Shown here: piece after piece, positions 22,678-35,714 of the stretch
Numbering within the stretch: the stretch's first letter is position 1
Layout: each line of letters opens with the position of its first letter
The notes under the pieces: model-generated
Told to the model about the DNA's origin: nothing
Database searches by the model: none
Seen by the model: the letters and a program-made list of their open reading frames with translations, nothing else
Program-made: the position numbers and the translations under genes
Assembly: GCF_905147045.1 (NCBI RefSeq)
Contig: NC_065918.1
Span: forward strand, 9,176,001-9,240,000
From: Nymphalis io
Lineage: Eukaryota; Arthropoda; Insecta; Lepidoptera; Nymphalidae
Direction of reading: 5' to 3'
Length of the DNA stretch: 64,000 nucleotides

Positions 22678-25600
22678 GCGGTGTAAATGTAACGGACATG
22701 CGTCTGTGTGCGATATGCAAGAGCTGCCTGACGGAACTAGGGCTAGATATTGCAGGTTAATCATTATTGCTGTTCGTTTAAATCAATATGTTCACAATCT
22801 TTAATTGAATGTTAAATTTCAGAGAATAACGAATATATGAGATACTTGTATTCTTACAGATGTGAACATAACACCGCGGGTCGTGAATGTGAGAAGTGTT
22901 TGGACTTTTATAACGATGCGCCGTGGGGTCGGGCATCTCCCACAAACGTTCACGAATGCAAAGGTAACTCACAGTACTTGATATACAAATCTTATGATGA
23001 CCTTATTAAATCGATATTAAGTAATAAGTAGAAAATTAAATGTGATGGCCTCGCGTGACAAATGTGAAAATGTTTCTCGCATATAGAAACGTTGCAATCA
23101 AACTCGAAATTCGAATCGAAAACACGTGAAGAAACAATAACGACACGCTTAAATGAACATGTTTGATTTTGTATATGGTTTGTAAGCAAAATATTGAAAT
23201 AATACATTATTTTTAATTTTGTTTGCTTAGCGAATATAAGTTGCTATGCGTAATTATATTTAAACGTTAATCACTGCTTTAGCGTATTTCTTTATATTCT
23301 ATTAATTTCTTACTTTCATTTCTAAATATTTGAGTTTGTAGTCTTTATCATGATTGAATTAAAATTCATATTTCACGTCGTCCCCTTTTTTAATGACATA
23401 ACATTATTACATTTTTTTAACTTGAGTTGTATTATTAGCATGCTGTTTTTTTATTCGCTCTCGCTTGGCGTACAATAATATGTACTATTTATACATATTA
23501 TTTTAACATACCTACAATTTTCCCCTAGTATATTTATATATATTTGTATTTGTAAAAACACAAAACCCATAAGGCACTCACTTTTTATGAATTTTCGTGA
23601 CAGGAAATCTAAAAAAAGTAAAATAAAATGCACTTTCTAAAGACTTTACAGTGGGTCTTGTCCTTTTTTGAAAAATAAACAGCACACAAACGTAATAAAA
23701 ACGACTAACGTAGAAACTTAATTTACACTTTCTACTTGACATTTTTATATAATTTAAAATAGGCTATCTATTGTTACAATCGAATGAATGAACATCAAAC
23801 TAAAACTATCTCGTAGAGAAGTTGAAAAAAAAAAAGATTTACCAGAAGAAAAAAAGTAAAATGCTTATGTTTGTGGTAGATAGGTTAACATTTTTATAAA
23901 AAAAAACCTATTGGATATATAAAAAAATTTAAATTTGTATACTTGTGATTTTTTTATATCCAAAAATTTCCAATCATTGTTTAACAACAACAATTCTGTT
24001 TGTCTGCAACGCTTTCAACTTACTTTTTGCTAGAACACTGAACCGATTTTGAAGAAATTTGATATGAAGCAAGCTTGAATCTTGGAAGGACATATCCTAC
24101 TATTTTGTAATGACCCCTCCGCCCAACCCTTACCTAACACGTGGTGGAAGTTCTATATAAATAATAATTAATTGTCAGGAGGATACGTCACATCGAAATA
24201 GCAATAATTAACAATAATACAACGTGAGGCAGACTAAAAAGTAAAAACTATAAAGCATATACAGTAACACCTGTTAATGTCCCACTGCTGGGCTACGGCC
24301 TCCTCTCCCTATTGAGGAGAAGGAGCTCCCTTTGAAGCTTATTCCACCAAGCTGCTCCAATGCGGGTTGGTAGAATACACATGTGGCATAATTTCAATGA
24401 AATTAGACACATGCAGGTTTCCTCATGATGTTTTTCATCACCGTCAAGCATGAGACGAATTATAAACAAAAATTAAGCACATGAAAATTCAGTGGTACTT
24501 GCCTGGGTTTGAACCCACGATCATCGGTTAAGATTCAAGCGTTCTAACCACTAGACCATCTTGGCTATTATAAAGCATATGTTAATATAAATTTCATTGA
24601 ACTTTAACAGAGAGGATTTTAAAACGAAATAAATATCTTTCGATGTTTTTTTTATAATTATAAAATGGCAAAAATATGTATATGCAAAAATATGTCTTAT
24701 AATAATAGTATTATAAATAAAATATGTTAACATATGTACGAAGCCTTCAGCAGTTTATTAAGAAAAAGAAATTTTCCTATAGATTCTTAATTTTATTATT
24801 TTTTATTATAAGCTTTGTGTGTACATACATATAAGAATTATTTTAAAATAGTTCAGTATATGCTTACGTCCACAGCGTGCAACTGCAATGGGTTCTCGAA
24901 TAAGTGCTACTTCGACAAAGATCTTTACGAACGGACGGGCCACGGTGGCCATTGTATCGAATGCGCTGAAAACCGGGATGGAGCGAACTGTGAACGATGC
25001 AAGGAAAATTTCTTCCAAGGGACTGAAGATATATGTATGCCCTGTAACTGTAACCCTACTGGTGAGAAGAAACTGTAATCCTAACTAACATATTTTTATA
25101 TTTTTTGAAAAGAATTTGTGTGTCTGTAAAATATATATATGTATATATTAATATGTATCTGTTATTATTAAAAACTTTACTATTTACAGGTTCACGAAGT
25201 CTCCAATGTAATGCTGAAGGCAAATGTCAATGTAAGCCTGGCGTCACAGGTGATAAGTGTGACGTATGTGCGCCAAATCACTACGAGTTCACGAATCAGG
25301 GATGCAAGCCGTGCGGTTGTAATGAATCCGGCTCCTACACCAATACTCCTCAGTGTGACTCTGAAACTGGAGTTTGTCTTTGTAAGCAAAATGTAGAAGG
25401 TAGACAATGTAGAGAGTGAGTATCGCAACATATTTATATACATCTATATTATAAGACTAGAGAGTTTGTGTGCTTGACTGCGCTAATTTCAGTCGCGTTA
25501 AAAAATTATTTTCTTGAGGATTACATATTACAATAACTCTATACTTCCTAACAGCTAAACCTTGATATTGACCACCGTGGCTGAAATCTGTTAGGATATT

Positions 25601-28600
25601 ATTGTAAACACAGCCTTTACACGATCTTGTATTTTTTTAGATGTAAACCAGGCTTCTTTAACCTTGATTTTGGAAATGAATTCGGATGTACTCCATGTTT
25701 CTGCTTCGGACATTCCTCGCAGTGTAGTTCGGCGCCAAAGTATCAGGCACATGAGCTAAGTGCACATTTTATAAGAGATGCGGAGAAGTGGTACGCTGAA
25801 GATAATGAACATAAGCCCACACAGTTGATGTTCAATGCCAACACACAAAATATAGGTTTGTCTTTTTGATATCATGTTTTAAAGAGAAATTACCCCAGTT
25901 TCATTTTCATTTCATTTAATACGTATGATATTGTAAAAAAGTTATCAACTGATTGTATAATTTTTTTCAAGCCGTATCTTCAAATGTATCTGAAGTAGTT
26001 TACTTTGTGGCATCGAATCAATTTCTTGGCGATCAAAGACCTTCATATAACCATGATCTCAAATTTACCTTACGTCTTGGAGAAAATAGAGGATACCCAT
26101 CGTCTCAAGATATCATCTTAGAAGGTGCGCGAACTTCAATATCAATGAATATTTATGGTCAAAATAATCCGGAACCTTCTGATCAGGTATGTAAAAATTT
26201 AGAGAATGCTATGCGTTATTTAATTAATGTTTTGGCGTTATTGCGAATATAATAATGCAGCGAATTTATGTTTCTGTGTAAAAAAAGTATTTTAATTTTT
26301 ATGTTCTTTAAATATTTATCTTTTAAATGTAGATAAATATTAATGTTAATAAATTAATGTTGCAATTTGTTACAGGCACAAGAGTATAAATTTAGATTGC
26401 ATGAAGACCCAAGATATGGCTGGACGCCTACTCTCTCCAACTTTGAGTTTATGTCTATTCTTCAAAATTTGACAGCTATTAAGATCAGGGGAACATATAA
26501 TAAAGGTGGCCAGGGATACTTAATGAATTTTAAGCTAGATACCGCAAAGATTGGCAGAGAAAAGGGTTCAGCTCCTGCTAATTGGGTGGAGAAATGCTCT
26601 TGTCCAAAAGCCTATGTCGGTGATTACTGCGAGGAATGTGCTCCTGGTTATAAACACGAACCTGCCAATGGTGGTCCATATTCAACTTGCATTCCATGTG
26701 ACTGTAACGGTCATGCTCATATTTGTGACACGGCAACAGGTGAGAAAAATAAATATGTTTAAAGCCTATTTCAATCGCAGAAAGAGTAAAGATAAATAAA
26801 CCTTAGATTTACATATGCCACGCGATTTGCTTATAGTTGTGCTATTATTATTATGTACTACAACCAAATCTTGATTAATATATCTTTATTTATTATCGAA
26901 AGCTATTTCACATTACTTATATCCATTTTCATTTTGCTGTGATAACAACTTCGCCGACATTTAATTAAGATTTTTTTTATGAATCCGTAACGAATACAAT
27001 GGATTATTCAAGATTTCGATCAAATGTAACATGTCAATTCAATAATAAAGTTGTTTATTTCCCTTTACTCCTCTTGTGTATGGAATACTCTATAAATAGA
27101 TAAATATGCTTAACAAAGTTTAATTATATTTATATTAAAACTATGACTACTTAGTAAGTAATAATTAATTTAAAGAGTTATTATAAAAGCCTGGGGTGTT
27201 ATTAAAGTATGGTGTAATATCACTACAGGTTTTTGTATTTGTAAGCACAATACAACTGGAAGCAATTGTGAACTTTGCGCGAAGGGTTTCTATGGTAACG
27301 CAATAGCCGGGACGCCAGATGACTGTAAGCCGTGCCCTTGCCCAAAAGACAGTGGGTGCATTCAGTTGATGGATCAAAGCATCGTTTGTACGGACTGTCC
27401 GGCCGGTTACGCGGGTGAGTTGCTTGTTTTAAATTATTGTACATTTCCATAAGGTGTTCGACATTTATTTTTCATAATGAAACTGATATATGTTTACTTA
27501 CGTGGTGTGATAATATTCAATAATTAACGTTATTAAAAAAATAAATTATATATATAATTTAACTTGATTAATTAAACAATATATACATATTTGATTTCTT
27601 ATATTATATTGATATTTAATATATTACTTAAGGACCCCGTTGCGAGGTTTGCGCTGATGGACATTTTGGTGATCCAACTGGTCAGTTTGGTCCGCGACAA
27701 GAATGTGACGAATGTCAGTGTAATGGAAATGTGGACCCGAATGCAGTCGGAAACTGCAATAGAACTACTGGAGTTTGTCTCAAATGCATATATAATACTG
27801 CCGGCGAACATTGCGATAAATGCTTAAGTGGTAAGTTGTAAATTTTGTATTTTAAAAAATCTTACGATTGGGGCTAGCTTTTTGTAGATAGCTCTTGTTT
27901 ATTTATTTCGTGTTTTATAAATTATTGTATACGTATTCTATTATATTTTTAGTAAAAGTTAATAATATTAATAAGTTTGATAGTCAGGATAAAAATTGCG
28001 CGACGGTTAATAGTGCGAGTATAGGCTTGCCAAGTTGAAAAAAAAATAGGCTAGACAAGGCTTAAACTTAGATCGGCACATTTTATTCTCAAAGCAAATA
28101 TACTCATTTAAAAAATAATAATTATTCTTGGCTTAAAAATCGGCAATATGTTTTATAGCTGGACAAAACTTTTATAATATTCAGTATTGTTTCTTGTAAC
28201 TGCACTATATTTAGTGTAGGATACTGACGAAAGCCCGATAGACCGGACCATTAAATATTTGACAAACACGACACTGAAAAGCAAAATATGGTAAACTCTT
28301 ACTCTACTCACTTAGCTTTTTTCTTTTACAACTTAAATTACTCGTTATATGGGCGTGAGAACCTGGTTGCTGCCATTACTATTAACTACCACAATTTCAT
28401 CATATTATACTGATTGTCAGTCAGTCTTGGACATCGTTATTAGGAAAATCTATTGTGTTTATTTAGAGTTTAATATTGAATGCCTTGTTTGGTTGTATTG
28501 TTTGTTTTGTGTATTAAGTTTTTTTTAAATTAATGTTTGCGTACGCTGAATATGTGTAAATCCGCTATTACTTCAAGAATTATTTTCAAAAAAATTTAGG

Positions 28601-31600
28601 AATATATTTAACTAATATAGTTAAAATTATTTCTTTATATTTTACATTTAATAGGATTTTTCGGTGACGCTCTTGATCAAAAAAAGAAGGGTGATTGCAA
28701 GCCCTGTCAATGCCATGATGCTGGTACACTTGAAAGTCTAGAAGGTCCTCCCCAATGCGATGGTCTCACTGGTTTCTGTTCTTGTCGGCCGCACGTAGTT
28801 GGCAAGAACTGTGATAAGTGCGAGGTAAATCCTTCTTTTACAAATTAATATTTCTTAAATTTAATAACATATTTCATTTAAAAAATATACTAAATATTTA
28901 AACAGGAAGGTTATTACGACATCAATTCTGGCGAAGGATGCAAAGCCTGCGATTGTAATATGGAAGGCTCGTACAACACAACATGTCATCCAGTTACTGG
29001 ACAATGTTATTGTAAACCTGGAATTGATGGGTAAAATATTTTTTACGCTCGTAATACGTTTTTCATTTCAATCATAATAAAACTAACACTGAGAAATTGT
29101 ACAACCCAAATTATAATGTTTTCTAATTTATTTCAGTGTTCATTGCGATCGTTGCCGGGCTTACTATTATGGATTCTCGGGTGAAGGTTGTCGCGACTGC
29201 GACTGCGATGAATGGGGTTCCACCAACTACCAATGTGACATGGTTGGACAGTGTTCCTGCCAGGAAAATGTCGAAGGCAGAAGATGCGATCAGTAAGACT
29301 TTTAGTTTATTTCGTTTCTGTAATTCGAATAGGGTTTTTAATTAACAAAAATAAATGTTTAATTCTATTGCGAATATTTTTTTCTATAGAAGTTTGCTTC
29401 TAACATAATTTTTTATCAGATGTATGGAAAATAAGAAGCGTCGCGCTGATGGTCAAGGCTGTGAAGATTGTCCGCCTTGCTATAATTTAGTGCAAGATGC
29501 TGTAAATCAACATAGAAAAGAACTAAAGGAACTGGATGACGTAAGTTTGCTTATGTAACGTCTTAAACTATAATTTCTAGTAATTTTTTTATATTAATAC
29601 TTTTAAAACATATATTAAAAAAGTAGGAAAATAGTTGTGATATCCATATGGTATATGATGATATACATATGTGTTTTGCTTTAAGGCAAACTATAACCTA
29701 GAAATTTATCTTTCAATTATTTAGATTTTTCCTAAATCATAATAATTTTCTTAACAGATACTAGCGAAAATATCTAAAGCTCCAACAGTCGTTGAAAATG
29801 CTGACTTTGACATCGAGCTTCAGCGTGTGAGGGCAGAAATCGACAGGCTTGTTCAAGAAGCTCAAGCTGAACTTGGTACTGGTCCAGGCACAAGTATTAC
29901 TAATAACTTAATTGAACTTGCAGACAGACTGGCTGACGTCAGGTAAGATCATTAGCGCAAATAGAAAAAACGTTTCAGAAATGTGTATAAATTATTTTAA
30001 ATTATACATTATATTAGATTATGATAAGGTTAAATATAGCCTCAAGCCGTTAATGATCGAAAGTATAATATCTAAACTCTTATTTCAGAAATATGTTATT
30101 TAAAATTGAAGACGAAAGCTATGAAGGTAATGAATCGGTGGAACGTAGTAAAGGTAACGTTTCTAAAGCTGAGGATACCATTGAAGCTGCACAGAAAGAA
30201 ATCAATGTAAGCTTAAAATTAAATTTTGTTATATTTATATATTATCATCTTTTAGCACTATCATTAAATTAATCTATAATATTACAGAGTGCATTAGAGT
30301 ATCTTGATGGGGAAGGTGCGGCTGCTTTGGCAAAGGCTCGTAATAGATCTGATCAGTTCGGCAAACAATCAGTTGATATGTCGGCTCTTGCTAAAGAATC
30401 ACGGTTACTGGCTGAAAAACTGGAAAATGACGCAAAGAATATTAGAGCTATTGCAGAAAAAGCATTAAACACTTCTTTAGCAGCTAATTCTATAGCTAAA
30501 GATGGCATAACAAAACAAGCTAATATAAGGTATATATAAAAAAACCGGGGTTTTTGCTTTACAATTTTTAATAAATTTTACTTATCTTATTCTCTTTGTA
30601 GCAACGAAGTACAAATCTTAGCTAATGAGCTTAACGCGGCTACGGGTAAATTAAGTAGTATGGCAGAGCTAGCTGAACAAGCACTTAGAAGAGCCAAGAC
30701 TGTATATGATGACGCACTGGGATTATATGCTGAAGTAAATACAACATTGCTGCCAGATATCAAGCTAAATAAATTACGTCAGGACTCCATTGAAATGAAT
30801 AGAACAGTAAGTGTATTTCATATATAATTACGATGATGAATGTTACAACATTAAAATTTTGCTAAGAAAATCTTTATCATTACAGATTGATGAAAAATCA
30901 GCAGAATTGGAACAACTTATGGTCGTTACTCAAGATACTCTCGACGCATTGGACGAACAAATTCGTAAAGGCAAAGATCTCCTAGAACAAGGTCATGACA
31001 GGCAAGATGAGTTATACGACCTCCTAGCTAATCTAGATGAACTGAGAGCCCAGGCGCAAAATGATGTGGAACTCACTAAAGCTACTTTGAAAGATGCTAA
31101 TGAGATTTATAAAACTCTTAAAGGTAATGTCATAATGTTGGTTTATTTTTATATAATAATAAACAATTGATTAGTTTAGTTAAAACGTATAAAGAATACA
31201 ATCTTCATTTATAAAGAATAGGATCTTACGTAATTATTATTATAATATTTTATAGAATTCAGCGATCAAGTAAATGAGTCACGTCAACTAGCTGAACAGG
31301 CGGCTCTTGACGTGCCGGGAGTCCAACAAAAAGTTGCAGAGGCTGAGGAAAGTATTACAAGCATCACCGAAGAGTTGACTATAGCTAGTGATAAAGCTAA
31401 AGAAGCCAGAGATCTGGCCCAGCAAGCGCAAAAGGAATACGCCGATAAAGCGTCAGAGGTAAATGCTTACTAAGAAATAACATACAAATCTATTCATAAT
31501 TATAAAGGCAATATATTTAAAAGCTGTTTTAATTTTAGGCGGCACATGAGATACGAAAGGAAGCTTCTAGATCCAGAGCCGAAGCACTTAATCTTCGAGA

Positions 31601-32530
31601 TGAGGCCGATAAGCTCTCAAGTATAGTATTTAGTATATTTAGATATTTCTGTAATTTTTAATAGTATTGTTCAACATTGAACTTAATTCGTACTAAAAGT
31701 ATTTTTTTTTCACATAAATAAAATATTATTATTTTAGCACGAGTGAAGGGAACTGGAAAACAAATCGAAGACCTGGAAAAACAAGCAGAAGAAAATTTGC
31801 AGTTAACGCGTGATGCTAAAATGAAGGTAAAATTTTATTTAAGTATTATTTCATTTTATTTATTTTTTGGAGAAAAGTAACGAAAAACTTTATTTTAATG
31901 TTATATAAAAAGAATTGGTTCTTTTAACCAGGTTGGTCAAGCAAATACAGATGCTAGAGAGGCTGAGAAACAAGTTTCTAAAGGCTTGGAGGATTTAAAA
32001 GTTATCATGGATGAGTTACAAAATTTGCCGACATTAGACGACGCTGCACTTGATAGACTTCGTAAGTATTGTATTTATTCAAAAATGGCCTTCTGTCCAA
32101 ATGTTGTGTGTCTCTAAAACGTCGACACAGCTATTGGTTGGTGAATTTTTTAAAGGTTTTATTTTACTTACTTGGAAATATGTCCACAGAGAAAAGCCTT
32201 GACAAAGCTGAAAGCGCACTCCGAGAGGTGGACCTAGATGGAAAAATCAAATCTTTAACTGAAGCTAAAAACAACCATCAAAGGTATTTTTCTCTAAATA
32301 TTTACAATCATGAAATTCATATCCTATAATTTTTTTTTTGTGTATAATACTAATGTTTATAATGGATTTCTTTTATAAGATGGATGAAACAATACCAAGA
32401 TGAACACGATCATCTTCGCAGCGAAGTAGACAATATAAAGGACATTTTGAACCAACTGCCCGATGGTTGTTTCAAGCGAATCGTCCTAGAACCGACCGAG
32501 GGACCAAGTAGACCGGCCAGTTTTAGATAG
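19050..32530 (+). CDS. LanB2: Laminin subunit gamma (LanB2 / gamma-1 type), complete
   Basis: Secreted chain that joins one alpha and one beta laminin chain to form the cross-shaped basement-membrane heterotrimer. Coding exons: 19050-19181, 20998-21116, 21252-21400, 21652-21769, 21936-22119, 22550-22755, 22860-22963, 24876-25061, 25190-25415, 25641-25855, 25972-26186, 26376-26739, 27229-27414, 27633-27830, 28655-28824, 28906-29030, 29137-29292, 29420-29540, 29758-29942, 30089-30206, 30288-30529, 30602-30806, 30886-31123, 31256-31458, 31539-31620, 31738-31826, 31932-32061, 32190-32283, 32380-32530 (stop TAG). All borders are GT-AG and phases agree; the sum is 4911 bases, 1636 residues, close to the fly LanB2 length. 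Start at ATG 19050 gives a signal peptide (LSIYTYFLTFIAITTA, then QDYY). The L4 domain plus two LE blocks mark a gamma rather than a beta chain. Appears intact. Confidence 0.97.
22964..24875 (+). other. LanB2 intron 7, 1.9 kb
   Basis: Phase-1 intron. It is AT-rich, with a SINE-B copy at 24255-24568 in antisense orientation. The stretch 23980-24170, with an 'accgattttgaagaaatttg' core, resembles a common lepidopteran interspersed repeat. The rest holds nothing I recognise. Confidence 0.6.
24255..24568 (-). repeat. SINE-B, fullest copy, tRNA-derived
   Basis: On the minus strand the element opens gccaagatggtctagtggtt, a tRNA-like A-box region, followed by a B box in 'cgtgggttcaaaccc'. It continues through 'gcttaatttttgtttataat' and 'cacatgtgtattctaccaac' and ends with 'gaggaggccgtagcccagca' 'gtggga'. 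The two internal polymerase III boxes make this a tRNA-derived SINE. It lies antisense within LanB2 intron 7. Diverged copies occur at 35.6, 39.3, 41.0 and 45.4 kb. Confidence 0.75.
25641..26590 (+). other. LanB2 L4 (laminin IV) domain (exons 10-12)
   Basis: Starts inside a split LE module (CKPGFFNLDFGNEFGC) and then carries the L4 globule: VSEVVYFVASNQFLGDQRPS, LKFTLRLGENRGYPSSQDI, FRLHEDPRYGWTP and FEFMSILQNLTAIKIRGTY. It closes with VEKCSCPKAYVGDYCEECAP, which begins the next LE block. This domain order is standard for gamma chains. Confidence 0.88.
26591..29480 (+). other. LanB2 second block of LE repeats, including nidogen-binding region (exons 12-18)
   Basis: Successive LE modules include CDCNGHAHICDTATG, CICKHNTTGSNCELC, CECQ-type ECDECQCNGNVDPNAVGNC, CLKCIYNTAGEHCDKC, CQCHDAG, CDCNMEGSYN and CDCDEWGSTNYQC. 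The module with NGNVDPNAVGNC matches the gamma-chain site known in mammals to bind nidogen (Asn-x-Asp-Pro-Asn-Ala-Val core), so linkage to nidogen is expected. That is inference from family knowledge. Confidence 0.85.
29481..32530 (+). other. LanB2 coiled-coil arm and C-terminus (exons 18-29)
   Basis: After CPPCYNLVQDAV, twelve exons encode long heptad-rich helices with few aromatic residues (for example LAEKLENDAKNIRAIAEKAL). These assemble with the alpha and beta chains into the long arm. The tail NQLPDGCF carries the cysteine that normally bridges to the beta chain, followed by a short 18-residue extension to the stop. Confidence 0.88.
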
Positions 32531-32660
32531 ATAATAGTTCAGTACAGCATTATATACTTTTATTTTTACGTATTAATTGAAAAAAAAATCAATTATTCGG
32601 AATTTTGGAAAAAAATGATCTGAAAATGATATGTTTTGATAAATGTGTTAATGCTGCAAT

Positions 32661-32666
32661 AATAAA
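32661..32666 (+). terminator. Candidate LanB2 polyadenylation signal
   Basis: AATAAA about 130 bases after the stop codon. Further hexamers occur downstream (for example near 32943), so the mRNA end cannot be fixed by sequence alone. Confidence 0.45.
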
Positions 32667-32669
32667 AAT

Positions 32670-35185
32670 TTAATGTAATCGTAAGATGATGGATTTAACG
32701 ATCTACTACTAAGTTTATATGAGTTAAAACTTCGAAATCGGTGTAATCATTTCTACATAAAATACACCATAGAATTATTGGCTTGTTTTCCCATTAATTT
32801 AATGGCATGCACTTTTTATATTTATATATTAATATGTACTATATGTTTGCCTAATAATTTATAAGACATATTATAAAAAAAAAATGTCTTGTCTCATGAA
32901 ATACTTCATGTTTTCTAAGCACTATTAAATCTTTTAAGCAAAAATAAAGCTCTCAGTCCTTATAAAATATATCTCACATAAGAATATCTTAAATATAACT
33001 CATAGTATATAATATAATAATTACGTCATCAGGTTTTAAAATGTATTATTCTTTTTGTTAGTAAGAATTTGGTTGCTTTAATATATTGGCTTAGTACAGT
33101 AATTCACATTTTTTTTATCTTAATATTTATTTCCACACAACCTTATTATTTACCAGTATATATTTAAATTCCATTTGTTTTAATAATGTTGTAGTTAAAT
33201 TAAAATGTATTGTAAGAGTTCTGATTTTAAATCCAATTAAAGCTTATTTTAAGATATAACGTTTATTTTGGCGTGCCATAAATTAATAGGTAAAATTTGT
33301 AAATATTAAATATATATAAAATTAATGTACTAAACTATTTCAGTACGAATATGTTAAATTCAAAATTATTCCTACGTGTATTTCGCCAAAGAAGATGAAT
33401 GACAAGTGGTGTAATTTAGATTATTATTATTTTTAATTTTTGTACTTGTACTTCCAATCGAATACAATTTTTAACTAAAATTAGAGTTAATTGTAGCTTA
33501 TTTATTCGTAATAAAAAAACTTAGAAAACATTGGTGCTTTGATTTTATTCCTTATATTTATTATGTATTGAAACAGCATAAAATATTTATTAATAAATTA
33601 TTTATTATTCAATTATAGATAAAAGTACATACTTGCATTAAAAATCGAACGCAATCATTAAAGTATATTATAAGCTTATTGCAGGGCACTACCACGCGGG
33701 AAATCATGTTTGTATCGCGAAGCTGGAACAATAACGTTGTACTTCCGATGTGAAAATAGTAGTGTGTAGCTTGGCCCAAACGGTGTGATATGTATGTGTG
33801 CGTAAGATACAGGGGTGTGAATCTTCGAAAATAGTGTACATATGGCTCGTACTCTTGAAGGATATTATTAAATTTATTTATATTAAAATGTAATTTTTAA
33901 ACATAATATTTATAACACTGCACGTAGTGTTAGTGACACGACATGCAGTTTGATCACACGACGTAGGCTTATAGTTTGAAATAAAGGATTGCATAAATTA
34001 TATAACGTCTTATTTATATCAACGCAGTAAAAAAGAAAATCTTTGATACTAAGGCTTTTAACAGAACAAAGTAGAATATATACATATATTATTAAAAGCA
34101 GAATATATAATTAATGGTAAAGTTATTCTATTTCCAAATATATAATTGATATATTACATGAATCTTAACTCTCATCTGTTGAACTCAACGCCGCTGATTA
34201 CCCAGGGATATCTGCATGTGCAGGAAGATATCCTGAGAGATGTTTTTATACGGTTACGGTTGGATAGAATATACTTCGACCTTTTTTTTAAATATGTAAA
34301 GAACTTTTGCACAACTGTAGGACCTGTATTTTACTTTAGTTCGATTTCGATGTGACAGTTTTAATTACAATAAATGATGTTTTAAGTATCTCATATAATT
34401 AAAAAATATATACAGACAGAAAACTATGCCATCATATTCAGTGTAAATTTAGTATCTGGATGTGTCCATGCCCTATTTATAAATCCTACAAAGATCCTAA
34501 ATGTTACTGTGTGGGCATTATTTAATATGCTTAAGGCACTTGACGATATGTATTAAAAGAAACATAAGCTAAAATATTAAGCAACACTATATTTTCTTAG
34601 AAATATAGTTGTCAGAAAATCTGAGTCGTCTAGGTCTAAAATAAATAACCTACTTACAATTTTGGTCACACTACTCGGTGTATATGCAAACGCTACAACT
34701 CCCGCGAGAAGAACAATTTATGGCGAGCATTCTACTGAATTTTCTTTTGTTTTTTCAAAAGTAACGCTCTTTCTTTACATATCTCTCTTATATTACACAT
34801 ATTTACATACGTTGATGTTTTGTATATATTTTATGTTCCACAGCACTCGAGCAGGGGGCTACACCCGAAGGATATTTGCGATATTCTAATTTCACACGTC
34901 TCTGTTTTAAGTCCTAAATGGTAAATCTAAAAAGTTGTCTTCTAATTGTTTGTTTAATACTGTTTTTTTTATTTATCTCGCTACTCGTTGCTACAGCGTG
35001 ATGATAGCCAGAACGGGATACGAATAATCTACGGGCAATAATATAAGGCCGCATCAACTGTTTTATGGTCAAAATTTCTAGTAATGGTTAGAAAATAAGA
35101 GACGAAGGTAGAGAGAAACTTATATTCAACATTAATAGACTACCGACATGATTATAGTTCGTAGAGTTAGTAGAATGAAAAAAAG
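32670..35185. other. Intergenic sequence downstream of LanB2
   Basis: AT-rich DNA with no recognisable gene. It probably includes a longer LanB2 3' UTR at its start. Less AT-rich patches at about 33690-33800 and 34660-34740 have no identifiable content. Confidence 0.45.
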
Positions 35186-35189
35186 AGTA

Positions 35190-35335
35190 CTAATAGACGG
35201 CACGGAAAAATGCCATCAACGTACCTGCAAGTCCTCCGGTAATGAAAATGTCTATAGGCGGTGGTAGTAGGTAGTGATATCCCATCAGGTAGGCTTCTGA
35301 CGTTTGCCCTCTTTTCCATAAAAAAAATAGAAAAA
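35190..35335 (+). repeat. Retroelement 3' end related to the SINE-A tail
   Basis: The run 'aatgtctataggcggtggta' then 'tatcccatcaggtaggcttc', 'tgacgtttgccctcttttcc' and a poly(A) stretch (ccataaaaaaaa) is the typical 3' end shared by several lepidopteran non-LTR elements, and resembles the SINE-A 3' end. Confidence 0.6.
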
Positions 35336-35559
35336 AGAAGATACAAAGGGGTGGTCGAAGTGGCCTCAATATTAGGGAAGCTCTATGTATAACAACAGTG
35401 TTAAAACATAAATATATTACTGAAAGTACTTCCAGAAGTATAAACTATCAAGTTAGATCCATGTTATATGAAGTAAGCGATCATTACTTTTAATTTTATA
35501 ATAAGAGCTTTAATAGTTCGTACGAGAATGTACTCTACCGTACCGTACCGTAACCGTAA

Positions 35560-35676
35560 CAGCCTGTGAATGTCCCACTGCTGGGCTAAAGGCCTCCTCT
35601 CCTCTTTTTGAGGAGAAGGTACTGGAGCTTATTCCACCACGCTGCTCCAATGCGGGTTGGTGGAATACACATGTAC
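35560..35676 (-). repeat. SINE-B 3' fragment
   Basis: 'agcctgtgaatgtcccactg', 'ctgggctaaaggcctcctct' and 'gctgctccaatgcgggttgg' match the 3' half of the copy at 24255-24568. The tRNA-like head is missing. Confidence 0.7.
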
Positions 35677-35714
35677 TCTACATTGAATCCTAAATAACAT
35701 TATTCGCGAAAGTG

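Larger units (their letters stand above)
22678..25640 (+). other. LanB2 first block of laminin EGF-like repeats (exons 6-9)
   Basis: Eight-cysteine LE modules begin CKCNGHASVC and continue through CEHNTAGREC, CNCNGFSNKC, CIECAENRDGANCERC, CNAEGKCQCKPGVTGDKC and CGCNESGSY to CLCKQNVEGRQC. They form the rod of the short arm between the LN and L4 domains. Intron 7 (22964-24875), the second longest in the gene after none exceeding 2 kb, holds a tRNA-derived SINE. Confidence 0.85.

Noticed and set aside
25192..25443. Minus-strand frame across LanB2 exon 9
   Set aside because: Antisense shadow of the cysteine-rich LE repeats; similar shadows occur at 24806-25018, 27165-27450 and 27599-27811.
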